Assembly: GCA_013154135.1 (NCBI GenBank)
Contig: JAADDB010000318.1
Coordinates: 1 to 11,344, forward strand
Source: Chloroflexota bacterium
GTDB lineage: Bacteria; Chloroflexota; Anaerolineae; JAADDB01
Reading direction: 5' to 3'
Length of the DNA: 11,344 nt
Part shown: piece by piece, positions 1-6,380 of the stretch
Layout of the letters: each line of letters opens with the position of its first letter
Position numbering within the stretch: the first letter of the stretch is position 1
The notes under the pieces: model-generated
The model's database searches: none
The model's input: only the letters and a program-made list of their open reading frames with translations
Told to the model about the DNA's origin: nothing
Program-made: the position numbers and the translations under genes

Positions 1-20
1 GATTAACGATTGACGATTAA
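1..20 (-). repeat. Degenerate heptamer array, three units, minus orientation
   Basis: On the minus strand this reads as units TTAATCG, TCAATCG and TTAATC, spaced exactly 7 bp. The same units appear on the plus strand at 295-329 and 9934-9968. Positions 4-20 are the exact reverse complement of 302-318, so with the array at 295-329 it forms a 17-bp inverted repeat around the island. The array touches the window edge and may continue to the left. Confidence 0.75.
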
Positions 21-102
21 AGGGCTGAATGCCGGGTTGGCCCTTCGATGCCACGCTAGCGGGAAAAAGTCCTCATTTGTTTTCGCCCCGTGCATAGTAA
101 GT

Positions 103-153
103 GTTTTTGGTGGATGCTGGCCGGGCGAAGCCCGGCCAGCATCCACCAAAAAC
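103..153. repeat. Perfect 24-bp-arm hairpin with GAA loop
   Basis: Arms 103-126 and 130-153 are exact reverse complements separated only by GAA. The stem starts with GTTTTTGG and ends with CCAAAAAC, so the T-run is on the 5' side, opposite to an intrinsic terminator. The core GGGCGAAGCCC recurs at the right edge of the window (around 11331-11341), also preceded by a CCCCGTGC box. It is better read as part of a dispersed repeat family than as a terminator, although so stable a stem would affect the 3' end of the activator mRNA. Confidence 0.85.
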
Positions 154-231
154 TGTCTGAGACGGGAAAGGGGGGCTCTATCTCGGCCGAGCATCGCCAC
201 AAACGAGCCGAGATGGGCTCTCCCGCCCCTT

Positions 232-248
232 TTACTCGTTACTCGTTA
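232..248 (+). repeat. Short heptamer array (two TTACTCG units)
   Basis: Two exact TTACTCG units (232-238, 239-245) are followed by TTA, the start of a third unit that breaks down. They belong to the same 7-bp family as the arrays at 295-329 and 4040-4067. Confidence 0.65.
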
Positions 249-294
249 GGCTCTCCGTCTATCCAAGCCAACCTCATCCTCCCGCCGATCCCAC

Positions 295-329
295 TTAATC
301 GTTAATCGTCAATCGTTACTCCTTACTCC
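295..329 (+). repeat. Five-unit heptamer array overlapping the end of the activator gene
   Basis: The units are TTAATCG, TTAATCG, TCAATCG, TTACTCC and TTACTCC, in perfect 7-bp register. The array at 9934-9968 has the same order and differs only at the last base of the final two units. The last unit contains the stop codon of the minus-strand activator gene (TAA at 323-325). Confidence 0.8.
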
Positions 330-2323
330 CTGTATTCCCCCAGGTCGACCTTGTACAACTTCAGCTTTCGCCACAGCGTTGTGCGACTGATGCCCAAAAC
401 CTGGGCCATGCACGTCACCCGCCCCTGGCAGGCCCGCGCGGCCCGCACAATCGCCTCCCGCTCCGCTTCCTCCAACGAGAGGACCGGCTGAAGTTGCCCG
501 TTGTCCAGAGTCCAGCGATGCCCTTGTCGCACCTGAGGGGGCAGATGCTCCGGTCGGATGACCCCATCCTCCGCGATGAACGCGGCCCGTTCCAGGGTGT
601 TCTCCAACTCGCGCACGTTGCCCGGCCAGGGATAGCGCATGAACAAACTCAGCACTTCATCGCTCACCTCCACCGGCTGGCCCAACTGTTTCCGCAGCCG
701 GGCCAACGTGCGTTCCACCAACAGGGGGATGTCCTCCGGGTGCTCCCGCAGCGGGGGAATCCAGATGTTGAACACGCCAAAGCGGTAGTAGAGCTCCGCA
801 CTGAAATGCCCTTCCTGCACCAATTGCTCCAGGTTCGCGGAGGTGGCCGCGATGATCCGCACGTCCACAGGAATGGGTCGGGTGCTCCCCAAGCGCATGA
901 CATGTCCCGTGTCGATGACCTGGAGCAGCGCGGCTTGCATCTCCAGCGTGAGACTCTCAATCTCGTCCAGGAACAGCGTGCCCCGGTCCGCGAGCTCGAA
1001 CTTGCTGGGCCGCCCTTCGGCCAGCGCGCCGCTGAAGGCTCCCCCCTCATAGCCCAGGAACTCACTCAACATGAGCTCGTGGGGGATGGCCAAGCAGTTG
1101 ATGGCGATGAAAGGCCCTTTGGCCCGGGGACTTTCGTTGTGGATGGCCCGGGCCAGTGGGTTCTTCCCCACGCCGTCCTCCCCCCGCAGGAGCACCGGCG
1201 CGCGCCCTTGCGCGGCGACACGCGCTTGCCGCCGGACTTGGCGCATGGGCGTGGATTCCCCCAACACGCTGTCCAACGTGAGGGTTGCCTGGGCCCCCAC
1301 CAAACGGTGGACCAGCTTACGCACCTGTTCGATGGGCCGCAACGTGATCAGGTACCCAATGGACCCGTGCATCCCCTCCCGGACCGGCCGGAGGTTGAAC
1401 ACACAGTTGATGGGACGCCCGTGCACGTGCAAGGTCCCTTCCACATCCCGCAATTCCCGGCCCTGCTCAATCGCGTCCATCGCGATGTCCGGCAACCGGA
1501 TCACCGTCTGGAGCGGTCGGCCGAGGAGGGAGGTGGGGTTGACCCCGAGGATTTCCCCGGCCTGCGCGTTGATGTGGGTGACGATGCCGCGGTTGTTCCA
1601 GGAGATAATCCCTTCGGAAATGGCTTCAAACACGCTGCGCAGCTCGCTGTACCGTCGATTGGCCTCTTTCAGGTAGAGTTCCGTTTGCAGTTGGTTGGAG
1701 ATGGCCCGGGCAGCCGCCATCACCGTGGAGAGGGAATGGGAGTGCGCGTGCTCCACCGGTCCCACCAGGGCCAGGACCCCAACGATGCGCCCGCTGACCT
1801 CGTGAATGGGCGCGGCAGAACAGACCAAGTGGTGGTACTGGGGGAAGTAGTGTTCCGGGCCCAACACCTGGATGGGCATGGCCTCCAACAGGGCCAAACC
1901 GATCGCGTTGGTCCCCATCCGACCCTCGCTCCAATACACGCCGGGCCCACACCCCAACGCGTGGATGTGCTCCACCATATCCGCGTCGCCCACCATATCC
2001 AACACACAGCCCACGCCATCGGTCAACAACACAGCGCACCGCGATCCTTCGATGAACTGGTGGATGTCCTCCATGATAGGGCGGGCCAGCTCCATGAGGG
2101 GCCTGTTACGCGTGCGGATCGTCTCGAAAGCCGCGGGGTTCAGCCGGGTCAGATGGGGGTGCCGGGTCGCGCCTAAGCGCAGGGAACACCGTTGCCAGGA
2201 ACGCCAGATGACCGGGTCCAGCCGATCTTTTTCCTCCTCTTCCACGGCCCCCGTGAACACAAAAGTGCGCCAAAGGCGCTTCAGCTCCTCCACATTCACA
2301 GGATACTGTTGTGGCTGCATCAC
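323..2323 (-). CDS. Sigma-54-dependent transcriptional activator, AcoR-like (GAF-PAS-AAA+-Fis HTH)
   Basis: This is a bacterial enhancer-binding protein of 666 residues that would use ATP hydrolysis to open sigma-54 RNA polymerase promoters. An N-terminal GAF-type sensor (about 80-215, with the GTNAIG signature of AcoR-like proteins) is followed by a PAS domain (about 228-330). The AAA+ domain (about 352-585) has Walker A GEDGVGKN at 381-388, the sigma-54 contact loop as GAFSGA at 428-433 (usual form GAFTGA), Walker B FLDE at 451-454 and a YYR arginine finger at R514. A Fis-type helix-turn-helix lies at about 617-655. The GTG start at 2321-2323 overlaps the upstream stop as GTGA, and GGAGAGG lies 7 nt before it; the adjacent ATG at 2318-2320 is the alternative. 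Its ligand is unknown. AcoR relatives respond to acetoin, but no acetoin genes are here. It implies rpoN elsewhere in the genome. Confidence 0.92.
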   Translation of the reverse strand: MMQPQQYPVNVEELKRLWRTFVFTGAVEEEEKDRLDPVIWRSWQRCSLRLGATRHPHLTRLNPAAFETIRTRNRPLMELARPIMEDIHQFIEGSRCAVLLTDGVGCVLDMVGDADMVEHIHALGCGPGVYWSEGRMGTNAIGLALLEAMPIQVLGPEHYFPQYHHLVCSAAPIHEVSGRIVGVLALVGPVEHAHSHSLSTVMAAARAISNQLQTELYLKEANRRYSELRSVFEAISEGIISWNNRGIVTHINAQAGEILGVNPTSLLGRPLQTVIRLPDIAMDAIEQGRELRDVEGTLHVHGRPINCVFNLRPVREGMHGSIGYLITLRPIEQVRKLVHRLVGAQATLTLDSVLGESTPMRQVRRQARVAAQGRAPVLLRGEDGVGKNPLARAIHNESPRAKGPFIAINCLAIPHELMLSEFLGYEGGAFSGALAEGRPSKFELADRGTLFLDEIESLTLEMQAALLQVIDTGHVMRLGSTRPIPVDVRIIAATSANLEQLVQEGHFSAELYYRFGVFNIWIPPLREHPEDIPLLVERTLARLRKQLGQPVEVSDEVLSLFMRYPWPGNVRELENTLERAAFIAEDGVIRPEHLPPQVRQGHRWTLDNGQLQPVLSLEEAEREAIVRAARACQGRVTCMAQVLGISRTTLWRKLKLYKVDLGEYRE

Positions 2324-3336
2324 AACTTATCCTCTCCGTGGGTGATGGCTTCGCGTAACTCTGCTATCTCGGCCCGCAGTTGAGTCACTCGGCGTCGAAT
2401 GTGCTCCCGGGTTTTCCCCGAGGTGACTTTCATCTGGTACTTTTTGATGGCCAGTTCGATGAGATGGCGTTCCAACGCGCGGGCTTCCTGGGACGTGCCG
2501 AACAGGTTGGCCTGACGGCGCCGGAACGCGCCGTAGGACGCGGCCAACGCGCGGTATTCCCCTTCCTCCAGCTCTTCCTTCAGCTCCTCCTGAATGATCC
2601 TCTTTTCCTGGCGCAACGCCAACGCCAGGATGAGGAGGACGACCAACAATCCTCCCGCGTTGAAGAGGAGGGCCATCAACAGGGACATGCCGACAGAGAA
2701 CAGGTTTTGTCGGGGGATGATGTACGAGGAGCTGATGATGGTATTATGGGTTGCATGTGCGAGGATGGCCAGGCCCAGGCCCAAAACCGGGAAGATGGCC
2801 CGGTAACGCGAGGCGGTCCAGCGCAACATCCCGAGCCCTAGCCCGGTGAAGCTGGTGAAAAGGGCATGACTGAAGCCGAACAGGAACAAGCGTCCGATGA
2901 GTTGGCTGTTCCAGACGAATGGCTGGTGGATGGAGTAGAGCAGGTAGGCGATCGTCTCCGTCAGGCCGAAGCCAAACCCCACCAGGGCACCGTACACCAG
3001 GCCATCGACCAACCCATCCATCTCATCCCGCCACTTTTTGTACAGGACGAGAAGCACCATCCCTTTGGCCACCTCCTCCACAACCGGGGCGAAGACGTTG
3101 CTCTGGAGGAAGAGTTGGACCAGGGGAGGGAAGGGTTTTATGAGGAGTGTGAGGATCTTCTCGACCACTATGGAGAGGAAGGGGGCAAAAAAGATGCCCC
3201 CGGCCAGGGCCAGGGCGACGACTTTTTTCGGCTCAGGTTCGTGGCGGTCGGCTTTGACGACGAGGTACACATAGATGGCAGTCACAATACCCGGGATGAG
3301 AAGGGTGAGGAGGGGACGCACCCAATGGGGGGACAT
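2320..3336 (-). CDS. PrsW-family intramembrane metalloprotease with charged C-terminal tail
   Basis: This 338-residue polytopic membrane protein has the conserved PrsW/Abi-type motifs: EEVAK with E87 and E88, E127 in GFGLTET, H157 in FSHALF, and H194/H197 in HATHN. All sit within or next to predicted membrane helices. In Bacillus, PrsW performs site-1 cleavage of an anti-sigma factor; the substrate here is unknown. Residues from about 240 to the end are hydrophilic, helical and rich in E, R and K, probably a cytoplasmic coiled-coil tail and longer than a minimal PrsW needs. The ribosome binding site AGGAGG overlaps the last codons of the PHP gene, whose stop is only 3 bp upstream. The PrsW stop overlaps the start of the activator gene, so translation of all three is likely coupled. 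Confidence 0.9.
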   Translation of the reverse strand: MSPHWVRPLLTLLIPGIVTAIYVYLVVKADRHEPEPKKVVALALAGGIFFAPFLSIVVEKILTLLIKPFPPLVQLFLQSNVFAPVVEEVAKGMVLLVLYKKWRDEMDGLVDGLVYGALVGFGFGLTETIAYLLYSIHQPFVWNSQLIGRLFLFGFSHALFTSFTGLGLGMLRWTASRYRAIFPVLGLGLAILAHATHNTIISSSYIIPRQNLFSVGMSLLMALLFNAGGLLVVLLILALALRQEKRIIQEELKEELEEGEYRALAASYGAFRRRQANLFGTSQEARALERHLIELAIKKYQMKVTSGKTREHIRRRVTQLRAEIAELREAITHGEDKL

Positions 3337-3339
3337 GGT

Positions 3340-4020
3340 TTAACCTCCTGATGTGCACGTGCGAAAGCCCAAACGTTTCAGCCATTTACTTCCCGTGCTG
3401 ATGAGGTGAACCCAGTGGGGACTGCGTTGGCCCTCCACCCGAGCGGTGTGGAGGGCTTGGCGCAGGGTGTCCGCGTCGTGAAAGGGGGGGAGATGGGTCA
3501 CCACGCGCCCCAACTCCCAACCACTGTGCGCGTCGGAGCCGCCAAACCGGCCCAGGTGCAGGTGTTGGGCCAGGGCTTCGGCTTCCTCGTTAAAGCGGTC
3601 CAGGGGGCAGCGGGCGTTGAACACTTCGATCGCGTCCACATGGGGGGCCCATTGCCGTGCGTTCTCCGGGCCCATCGCGGATCCCCGGGTGATGTCAAAG
3701 GGGTGGGAGATGGCGATGACCGCGCCCTGTTCGCGTAGCCTTTCCAGGGTTTCCTCCGGGGAAAGGCCTGGGGGCACTTCTTCTTGCACGTAGAAGGCGA
3801 TGAATTCGCCCGCGGTGGTGCGGATTTCTTCCCCAATGACGATCAGATCGGGGGCCAGGGCATGGGCTTTTCGGGCCCCCTGGATCGTGTTATGATCGGT
3901 AATGCACACTTTATCCAACCCTAGTTGGCGAGCACGACGTATAAGATCTTGGGGCTGGATAAGCGCGTCGGGTGAGTAACACGTATGGGCGTGGAACTCA
4001 ACCCGCCAGAGTTCGCTCAT
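3340..4020 (-). CDS. PHP-domain metal-dependent phosphoesterase
   Basis: This is a 226-residue PHP (polymerase and histidinol phosphatase) domain protein. The metal-binding set is complete: HAH (H10, H12), TDHN (D42, H43), E64/E65, SHP (H106), VFN (N135) and SDAH (D163, H165). Such stand-alone proteins are predicted phosphoesterases acting on small phosphorylated molecules or nucleotides. The substrate cannot be read from the sequence, and there is no polymerase or histidine-biosynthesis context. Start ATG 4018-4020 is preceded by GGAG at 9 nt. It is the first gene of the PHP-PrsW-activator unit, and a heptamer array lies 20-47 bp upstream in its probable leader. Confidence 0.88.
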   Translation of the reverse strand: MSELWRVEFHAHTCYSPDALIQPQDLIRRARQLGLDKVCITDHNTIQGARKAHALAPDLIVIGEEIRTTAGEFIAFYVQEEVPPGLSPEETLERLREQGAVIAISHPFDITRGSAMGPENARQWAPHVDAIEVFNARCPLDRFNEEAEALAQHLHLGRFGGSDAHSGWELGRVVTHLPPFHDADTLRQALHTARVEGQRSPHWVHLISTGSKWLKRLGFRTCTSGG

Positions 4021-4039
4021 AGTCAGGTGCTCCGTAGGA

Positions 4040-4067
4040 CGATTGACGAGTAACAGGTAACGAGTAA
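4040..4067 (-). repeat. Four-unit heptamer array in the leader of the PHP gene
   Basis: On the minus strand the units are TTACTCG, TTACCTG, TTACTCG and TCAATCG, in exact 7-bp register. The array lies between the candidate promoter at 4272-4300 and the PHP start codon, so it would be transcribed into the 5' leader. Confidence 0.75.
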
Positions 4068-4109
4068 GAGCGGTTGGCTGCAGGTCGTCTTGGCTGTTTT
4101 GGCTTGGCT

Positions 4110-4137
4110 ATCATAAGGCATAGGGCGTAGTGCGTAA
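4110..4137 (-). repeat. Second heptamer array with variant units (TTACGCA, CTACGCC, CTATGCC, TTATGAT)
   Basis: On the minus strand four consecutive 7-mers share the pattern (T/C)TA(C/T)G(C/A)n. They keep the 7-bp period of the TTACTCG family but use a different consensus, which suggests a diverged subfamily. The array is separated from that at 4040-4067 by 42 bp. Confidence 0.6.
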
Positions 4138-4271
4138 AGGGGCTAGCTGGGCGTGCCGATTGTCTTGGACACGCCAACCCGGCGAGACAACGTGCGTTCG
4201 CCGTAGTGGGGACAGGTTTCGCCCGCCCCACGCAAAATAGCGTTTGCTTTGCCATGGTCCATCGCCCATGT

Positions 4272-4300
4272 ATTGTACCACGATCCGCGGAACTGTTGAA
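4272..4300 (-). promoter_or_regulatory. Candidate sigma-70 extended -10 promoter for the PHP-PrsW-activator unit
   Basis: On the minus strand, TACAAT (4272-4277, 5 of 6 to TATAAT) is preceded directly by TGG, the extended -10 form. A 17-bp spacer leads to TTCAAC (4295-4300, 3 of 6 to TTGACA). Transcription would begin near 4265, giving a leader of about 245 nt that contains both heptamer arrays. Confidence 0.5.
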
Positions 4301-4428
4301 ACTGGGAGGAAAAGGCTGATTGACCGGCAGAATTCGGCCATGTCTCGGCCGCGGATGGGTTCATGCGTGGGGATGAACGAGTAAGAGGGGTTGAACCGAG
4401 TTCAGTCATTCAAGCAGGGGGAAAGGAA

Positions 4429-5649
4429 ATGAAGCCCAAGTTGCGTTATGTGCGTGTCCATCCGTTCCGGCAGGACGGATACGATGGCGTGCTGCTGGAG
4501 GATCCTCTGGGGTTGTCCGAAACCCACATTTATGTCCCCCAGCCCATGATTCCTCTTTTGCCCCTGATGGATGGCACCCGGGATGCCCGGGGGTTGCAAG
4601 TCGGGGTTCAGTTGCGGCATGGGTACACGTTGCCGTTGGATGTCGTTGAGCAGTTGATCGAGGCCCTGGATCAGGCCTTGATGCTGGAGAACGAGCGGTT
4701 TGACCGGGCAAAGGCGGAGGCCTTGCACGCGTATCGCTCTGCGCCCCATCGTCCTTTGGCCCACGCGGGCAGCGTGTACCCGGCGGAACCGGACGCGTTG
4801 CGTCGGCAGTTGGACGCGTATTTGAGCCAGGTGGGCGAGCTCCCGCCTCCCTTGCCTCACCCGCGCGCGGTGGTGAGTCCCCACATCGACTACCAGCGGG
4901 GTGGTCCGGTGTACGCTCGTGTCTGGGCTTACGCGGCCGACGCGGTGCGCGAGGTGGAGCGGGTGATTGTCCTGGGCACGGATCACAACGGGGACTTCGG
5001 CACCATTACCCTGACCCGGCAGCATTACGCGACCCCGTACGGCGTGTTGCCCACGGATCAAACGGTGGTCGACGCGTTGGTGGACGTGGTAGGTCCGGAG
5101 GAAGCCTTCCGGGAGGAGCTGCACCACCGGCGGGAACACTCCATCGAACTGGCCTTGGTATGGCTTCACCACATGCGCGCGGGCCAACCCGTGAGCGTGG
5201 TGCCCATTCTCATGGGCTCCTTCGCCCACTTCACCTCTGGTATGAAGTCACCTGAAGAGGACGCGCGGTTGAATCGCGTGGTGGAAGTCTTGAAACAGGC
5301 GATGGAGGACAAGCCCACATTGCTGGTCGCTGCCGGTGATCTGGCCCATGTGGGGCCCGCGTTTGGCGACCCGACACCGCTGACCCCGGCGGACCGGGCT
5401 CGTTTGAAGGCCGCGGATGAGGAGCTCATACAGGCCATGATAGAGGGGGACGCGGCCCACTTCTTCGCGTCCATTGCCGCGGTAGGCGATCGCTACCGGA
5501 TATGTGGGTTACCCCCCATTTACCTGCTCTTGCGCGTCCTCGGACGCGGGCAAGGTGTTCTCACCGGGTATGACCAATGCCCTGCGGACGCGGAAAACGG
5601 CTCCACCGTCTCCGTTTGCGGCGTGGTCCTCACTCCCCACTCTGGATGA
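4429..5649 (+). CDS. MEMO-family protein (AmmeMemoRadiSam system protein B type)
   Basis: This is a 406-residue protein with the MEMO fold, related to class III extradiol dioxygenases, from about residue 108 to the end. Conserved positions are visible: SPHIDYQ (H152), GTDHN (H186), REHSIE (E236, H237), GDLAH (D304, H307) and CG (C359). These match the metal- or thiol-binding residues of Memo1. The first 107 or so residues are an extra N-terminal domain seen in longer bacterial members. Start ATG 4429 was chosen over an in-frame ATG at 4363 because a GGGGGAAAGGA purine run directly precedes it. The family is named for co-occurrence with AMMECR1-like and radical SAM proteins, but neither partner is in this window. 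The 3' end overlaps the convergent CDGSH gene by 20 bp. The biochemical role is not established. Confidence 0.88.
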   Translation: MKPKLRYVRVHPFRQDGYDGVLLEDPLGLSETHIYVPQPMIPLLPLMDGTRDARGLQVGVQLRHGYTLPLDVVEQLIEALDQALMLENERFDRAKAEALHAYRSAPHRPLAHAGSVYPAEPDALRRQLDAYLSQVGELPPPLPHPRAVVSPHIDYQRGGPVYARVWAYAADAVREVERVIVLGTDHNGDFGTITLTRQHYATPYGVLPTDQTVVDALVDVVGPEEAFREELHHRREHSIELALVWLHHMRAGQPVSVVPILMGSFAHFTSGMKSPEEDARLNRVVEVLKQAMEDKPTLLVAAGDLAHVGPAFGDPTPLTPADRARLKAADEELIQAMIEGDAAHFFASIAAVGDRYRICGLPPIYLLLRVLGRGQGVLTGYDQCPADAENGSTVSVCGVVLTPHSG

Positions 5650-5821
5650 GCGCGCAGGAGACCTTGACCGGCCCGTAGCCTTCGTATTCCCGGTGGGTAC
5701 CGTCGCAGAAGGGGTATTTCTTGGAATGCATGCACCGACAGAGCCAAACGGCCTCTCCCGGCTCCAAAGTCACCTCTGTGCGGGGGGTCTGGGGTGTGCC
5801 TGTCTCCTTGTGTGTGGCCAT
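5630..5821 (-). CDS. Small CDGSH iron-sulfur domain protein
   Basis: This is a 63-residue protein with one CDGSH-type 2Fe-2S site: C28, C30, C39 and H43 in the pattern CxCxxS...PxCDGTH. Three cysteines and one histidine coordinate the cluster, and members serve in electron transfer or redox sensing. There is no signal peptide or membrane anchor, so it should be cytosolic. The start at 5819-5821 is set by GGAGG six nt upstream; the longer in-frame extension to 5884 crosses a hairpin and looks non-coding. The last codons and stop are antisense to the end of the MEMO gene. It lies downstream of the DUF5335 gene, separated by a hairpin at 5850-5887. Confidence 0.92.
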   Translation of the reverse strand: MATHKETGTPQTPRTEVTLEPGEAVWLCRCMHSKKYPFCDGTHREYEGYGPVKVSCALIQSGE

Positions 5822-5849
5822 GGTCTTCCTCCGGTGGGGGGAATGCCAA

Positions 5850-5887
5850 GGGGTGGCGTCATAACCATCCCGGGATGACGCCACCCC
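5850..5887. terminator. Perfect 13-bp-arm hairpin between DUF5335 and CDGSH genes
   Basis: Arms 5850-5862 and 5875-5887 are exact reverse complements around a 12-nt loop. On the minus strand the hairpin follows the DUF5335 stop at 5901 by 13 nt and precedes the CDGSH ribosome binding site. No T-run follows the stem, so it may be a weak or factor-dependent terminator, an attenuator, or an mRNA-stabilising structure rather than a classic intrinsic terminator. Confidence 0.5.
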
Positions 5888-5900
5888 GGTTGTGCTTTGC

Positions 5901-6245
5901 TCAGTCGTGGAAGTGGATGATGTGCTGGGTGCCGGTCTCTGAGATGATAGCCAGAGCCATCACCCGACCGTCCGGTCCCTTCTCCACCCAGACTTCCTTG
6001 GGCTTATCCACCTGATGGTCCACCAAATCGGGCTCACGGCCGATGGTGATGATGAATTCCCCGGTGTGTTTGGCGTCATAGGTGAGGGCCACAAAGGGCA
6101 CAGCCTCCGCCTCTTCCTGGTCGCCCAGCTCCGGGTCCACGATTTCCACGGTCACCGGACGCCCTTCGTTGTCCTTGGTGAACTGATTAGCGAATTCCAA
6201 CCACTCTTCCTTGTCGATGCGGACGGTTTCCAGCTCAGTTGCCAT
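5901..6245 (-). CDS. DUF5335-family protein of unknown function
   Basis: This is a 114-residue acidic, soluble protein. It begins with a helix containing the pattern DKEEWLEFANQFTKDNEG, followed by strands such as RPVTVEIVDPELGDQEEA, the layout I associate with DUF5335. No catalytic motif, signal peptide or membrane segment is visible. The ribosome binding site AAGGAGGT lies 5 nt before ATG 6243-6245. A candidate promoter at 6352-6380 overlaps the end of the upstream aroD gene. The downstream neighbour on the same strand is the CDGSH gene, and co-transcription is possible if the hairpin between them is read through. The function is unknown; the family name is from memory of sequence patterns. 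Confidence 0.75.
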   Translation of the reverse strand: MATELETVRIDKEEWLEFANQFTKDNEGRPVTVEIVDPELGDQEEAEAVPFVALTYDAKHTGEFIITIGREPDLVDHQVDKPKEVWVEKGPDGRVMALAIISETGTQHIIHFHD

Positions 6246-6301
6246 TACGCACCTCCTTATCGGTTGTCGAACGTGTCCTCAGCAGGCCCCCCACGTTCTC
6301 A

Positions 6302-6340
6302 CCCCGTGCCAGAAGAGTGTTGTGGTGGGTGCCGGTCAAT
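6302..6340 (+). repeat. CCCCGTGC-box repeat, intergenic copy
   Basis: CCCCGTGC, 7 nt, GTGTT, then TGG..GGTGCCGG matches the arrangement at 86-120 (CCCCGTGC, 7 nt, GTGTT, then TGG..GATGCTGG) and at 11294-11330 (CCCCGTGC, 6 nt, GTGTT). Unlike the copy at 86, this one is not followed by the GGGCGAAGCCC hairpin. It lies in the leader region of the DUF5335 gene. Confidence 0.45.
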
Positions 6341-6351
6341 CAGGCAACTCA

Positions 6352-6380
6352 ATGATACCCGACGTTAAGGCCACGTCCAA
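6352..6380 (-). promoter_or_regulatory. Weak candidate promoter for DUF5335 gene
   Basis: On the minus strand, TTGGAC (6375-6380, 3 of 6 to TTGACA), a 17-bp spacer and TATCAT (6352-6357, 5 of 6 to TATAAT) sit across the 3' end of the aroD gene. The -35 match is poor. Confidence 0.3.

Larger units (their letters stand above)
1..322. other. Gene-free repeat island downstream of the sigma-54 activator
   Basis: No open frame here has a convincing ribosome binding site or recognisable protein similarity. The stretch holds heptamer arrays at both ends (1-20 and 295-329) and a short one at 232-248, a CCCCGTGC box at 86-93, and a perfect hairpin at 103-153. A weaker inverted repeat has 8-bp arms at 180-187 and 207-214. 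The inward-facing arrays give it the outline of a small non-autonomous element, but no target-site duplication can be judged because the left end is cut by the window. Confidence 0.6.
4021..4428. other. Repeat-rich spacer between divergent PHP and MEMO genes
   Basis: No protein gene is supported in these 408 bp; the short minus-strand frames lack ribosome binding sites and recognisable similarity. The spacer contains heptamer arrays at 4040-4067 and 4110-4137, a lone unit at 4378-4384, a weak CCCCGTGC-like box (CCCCACGC, 4226-4233), a 6-bp inverted repeat (GTGGGG 4206-4211 with CCCCAC 4226-4231), and a minus-strand promoter candidate at 4272-4300. No clear plus-strand promoter for the MEMO gene was seen. 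Confidence 0.6.

Noticed and set aside
103..153. Hairpin as intrinsic terminator of the activator operon
   Set aside because: The T-run is at the 5' side of the stem and the A-run at the 3' side on both strands, the reverse of a terminator, and no T-run follows the stem.
1..329. CRISPR array
   Set aside because: The repeats are 7-bp contiguous units without unique spacers, and no cas gene is present in the window.
494..2176. 560-residue plus-strand open frame
   Set aside because: It is antisense to the sigma-54 activator, whose domains and motifs are unmistakable. The frame is a by-product of GC-rich codon bias and its translation shows no recognisable family.
4143..4409. Minus-strand small open frames of 76-88 codons
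   Set aside because: They overlap in several frames, lack ribosome binding sites, and run through heptamer arrays and promoter-like sequence.
6291..6309. Sigma-54 promoter on the minus strand (TGGCACGGGGTGAGA)
   Set aside because: The -24 half TGGCAC is present but the essential GC of the -12 half (TTGC) is replaced by GA, so it does not fit.
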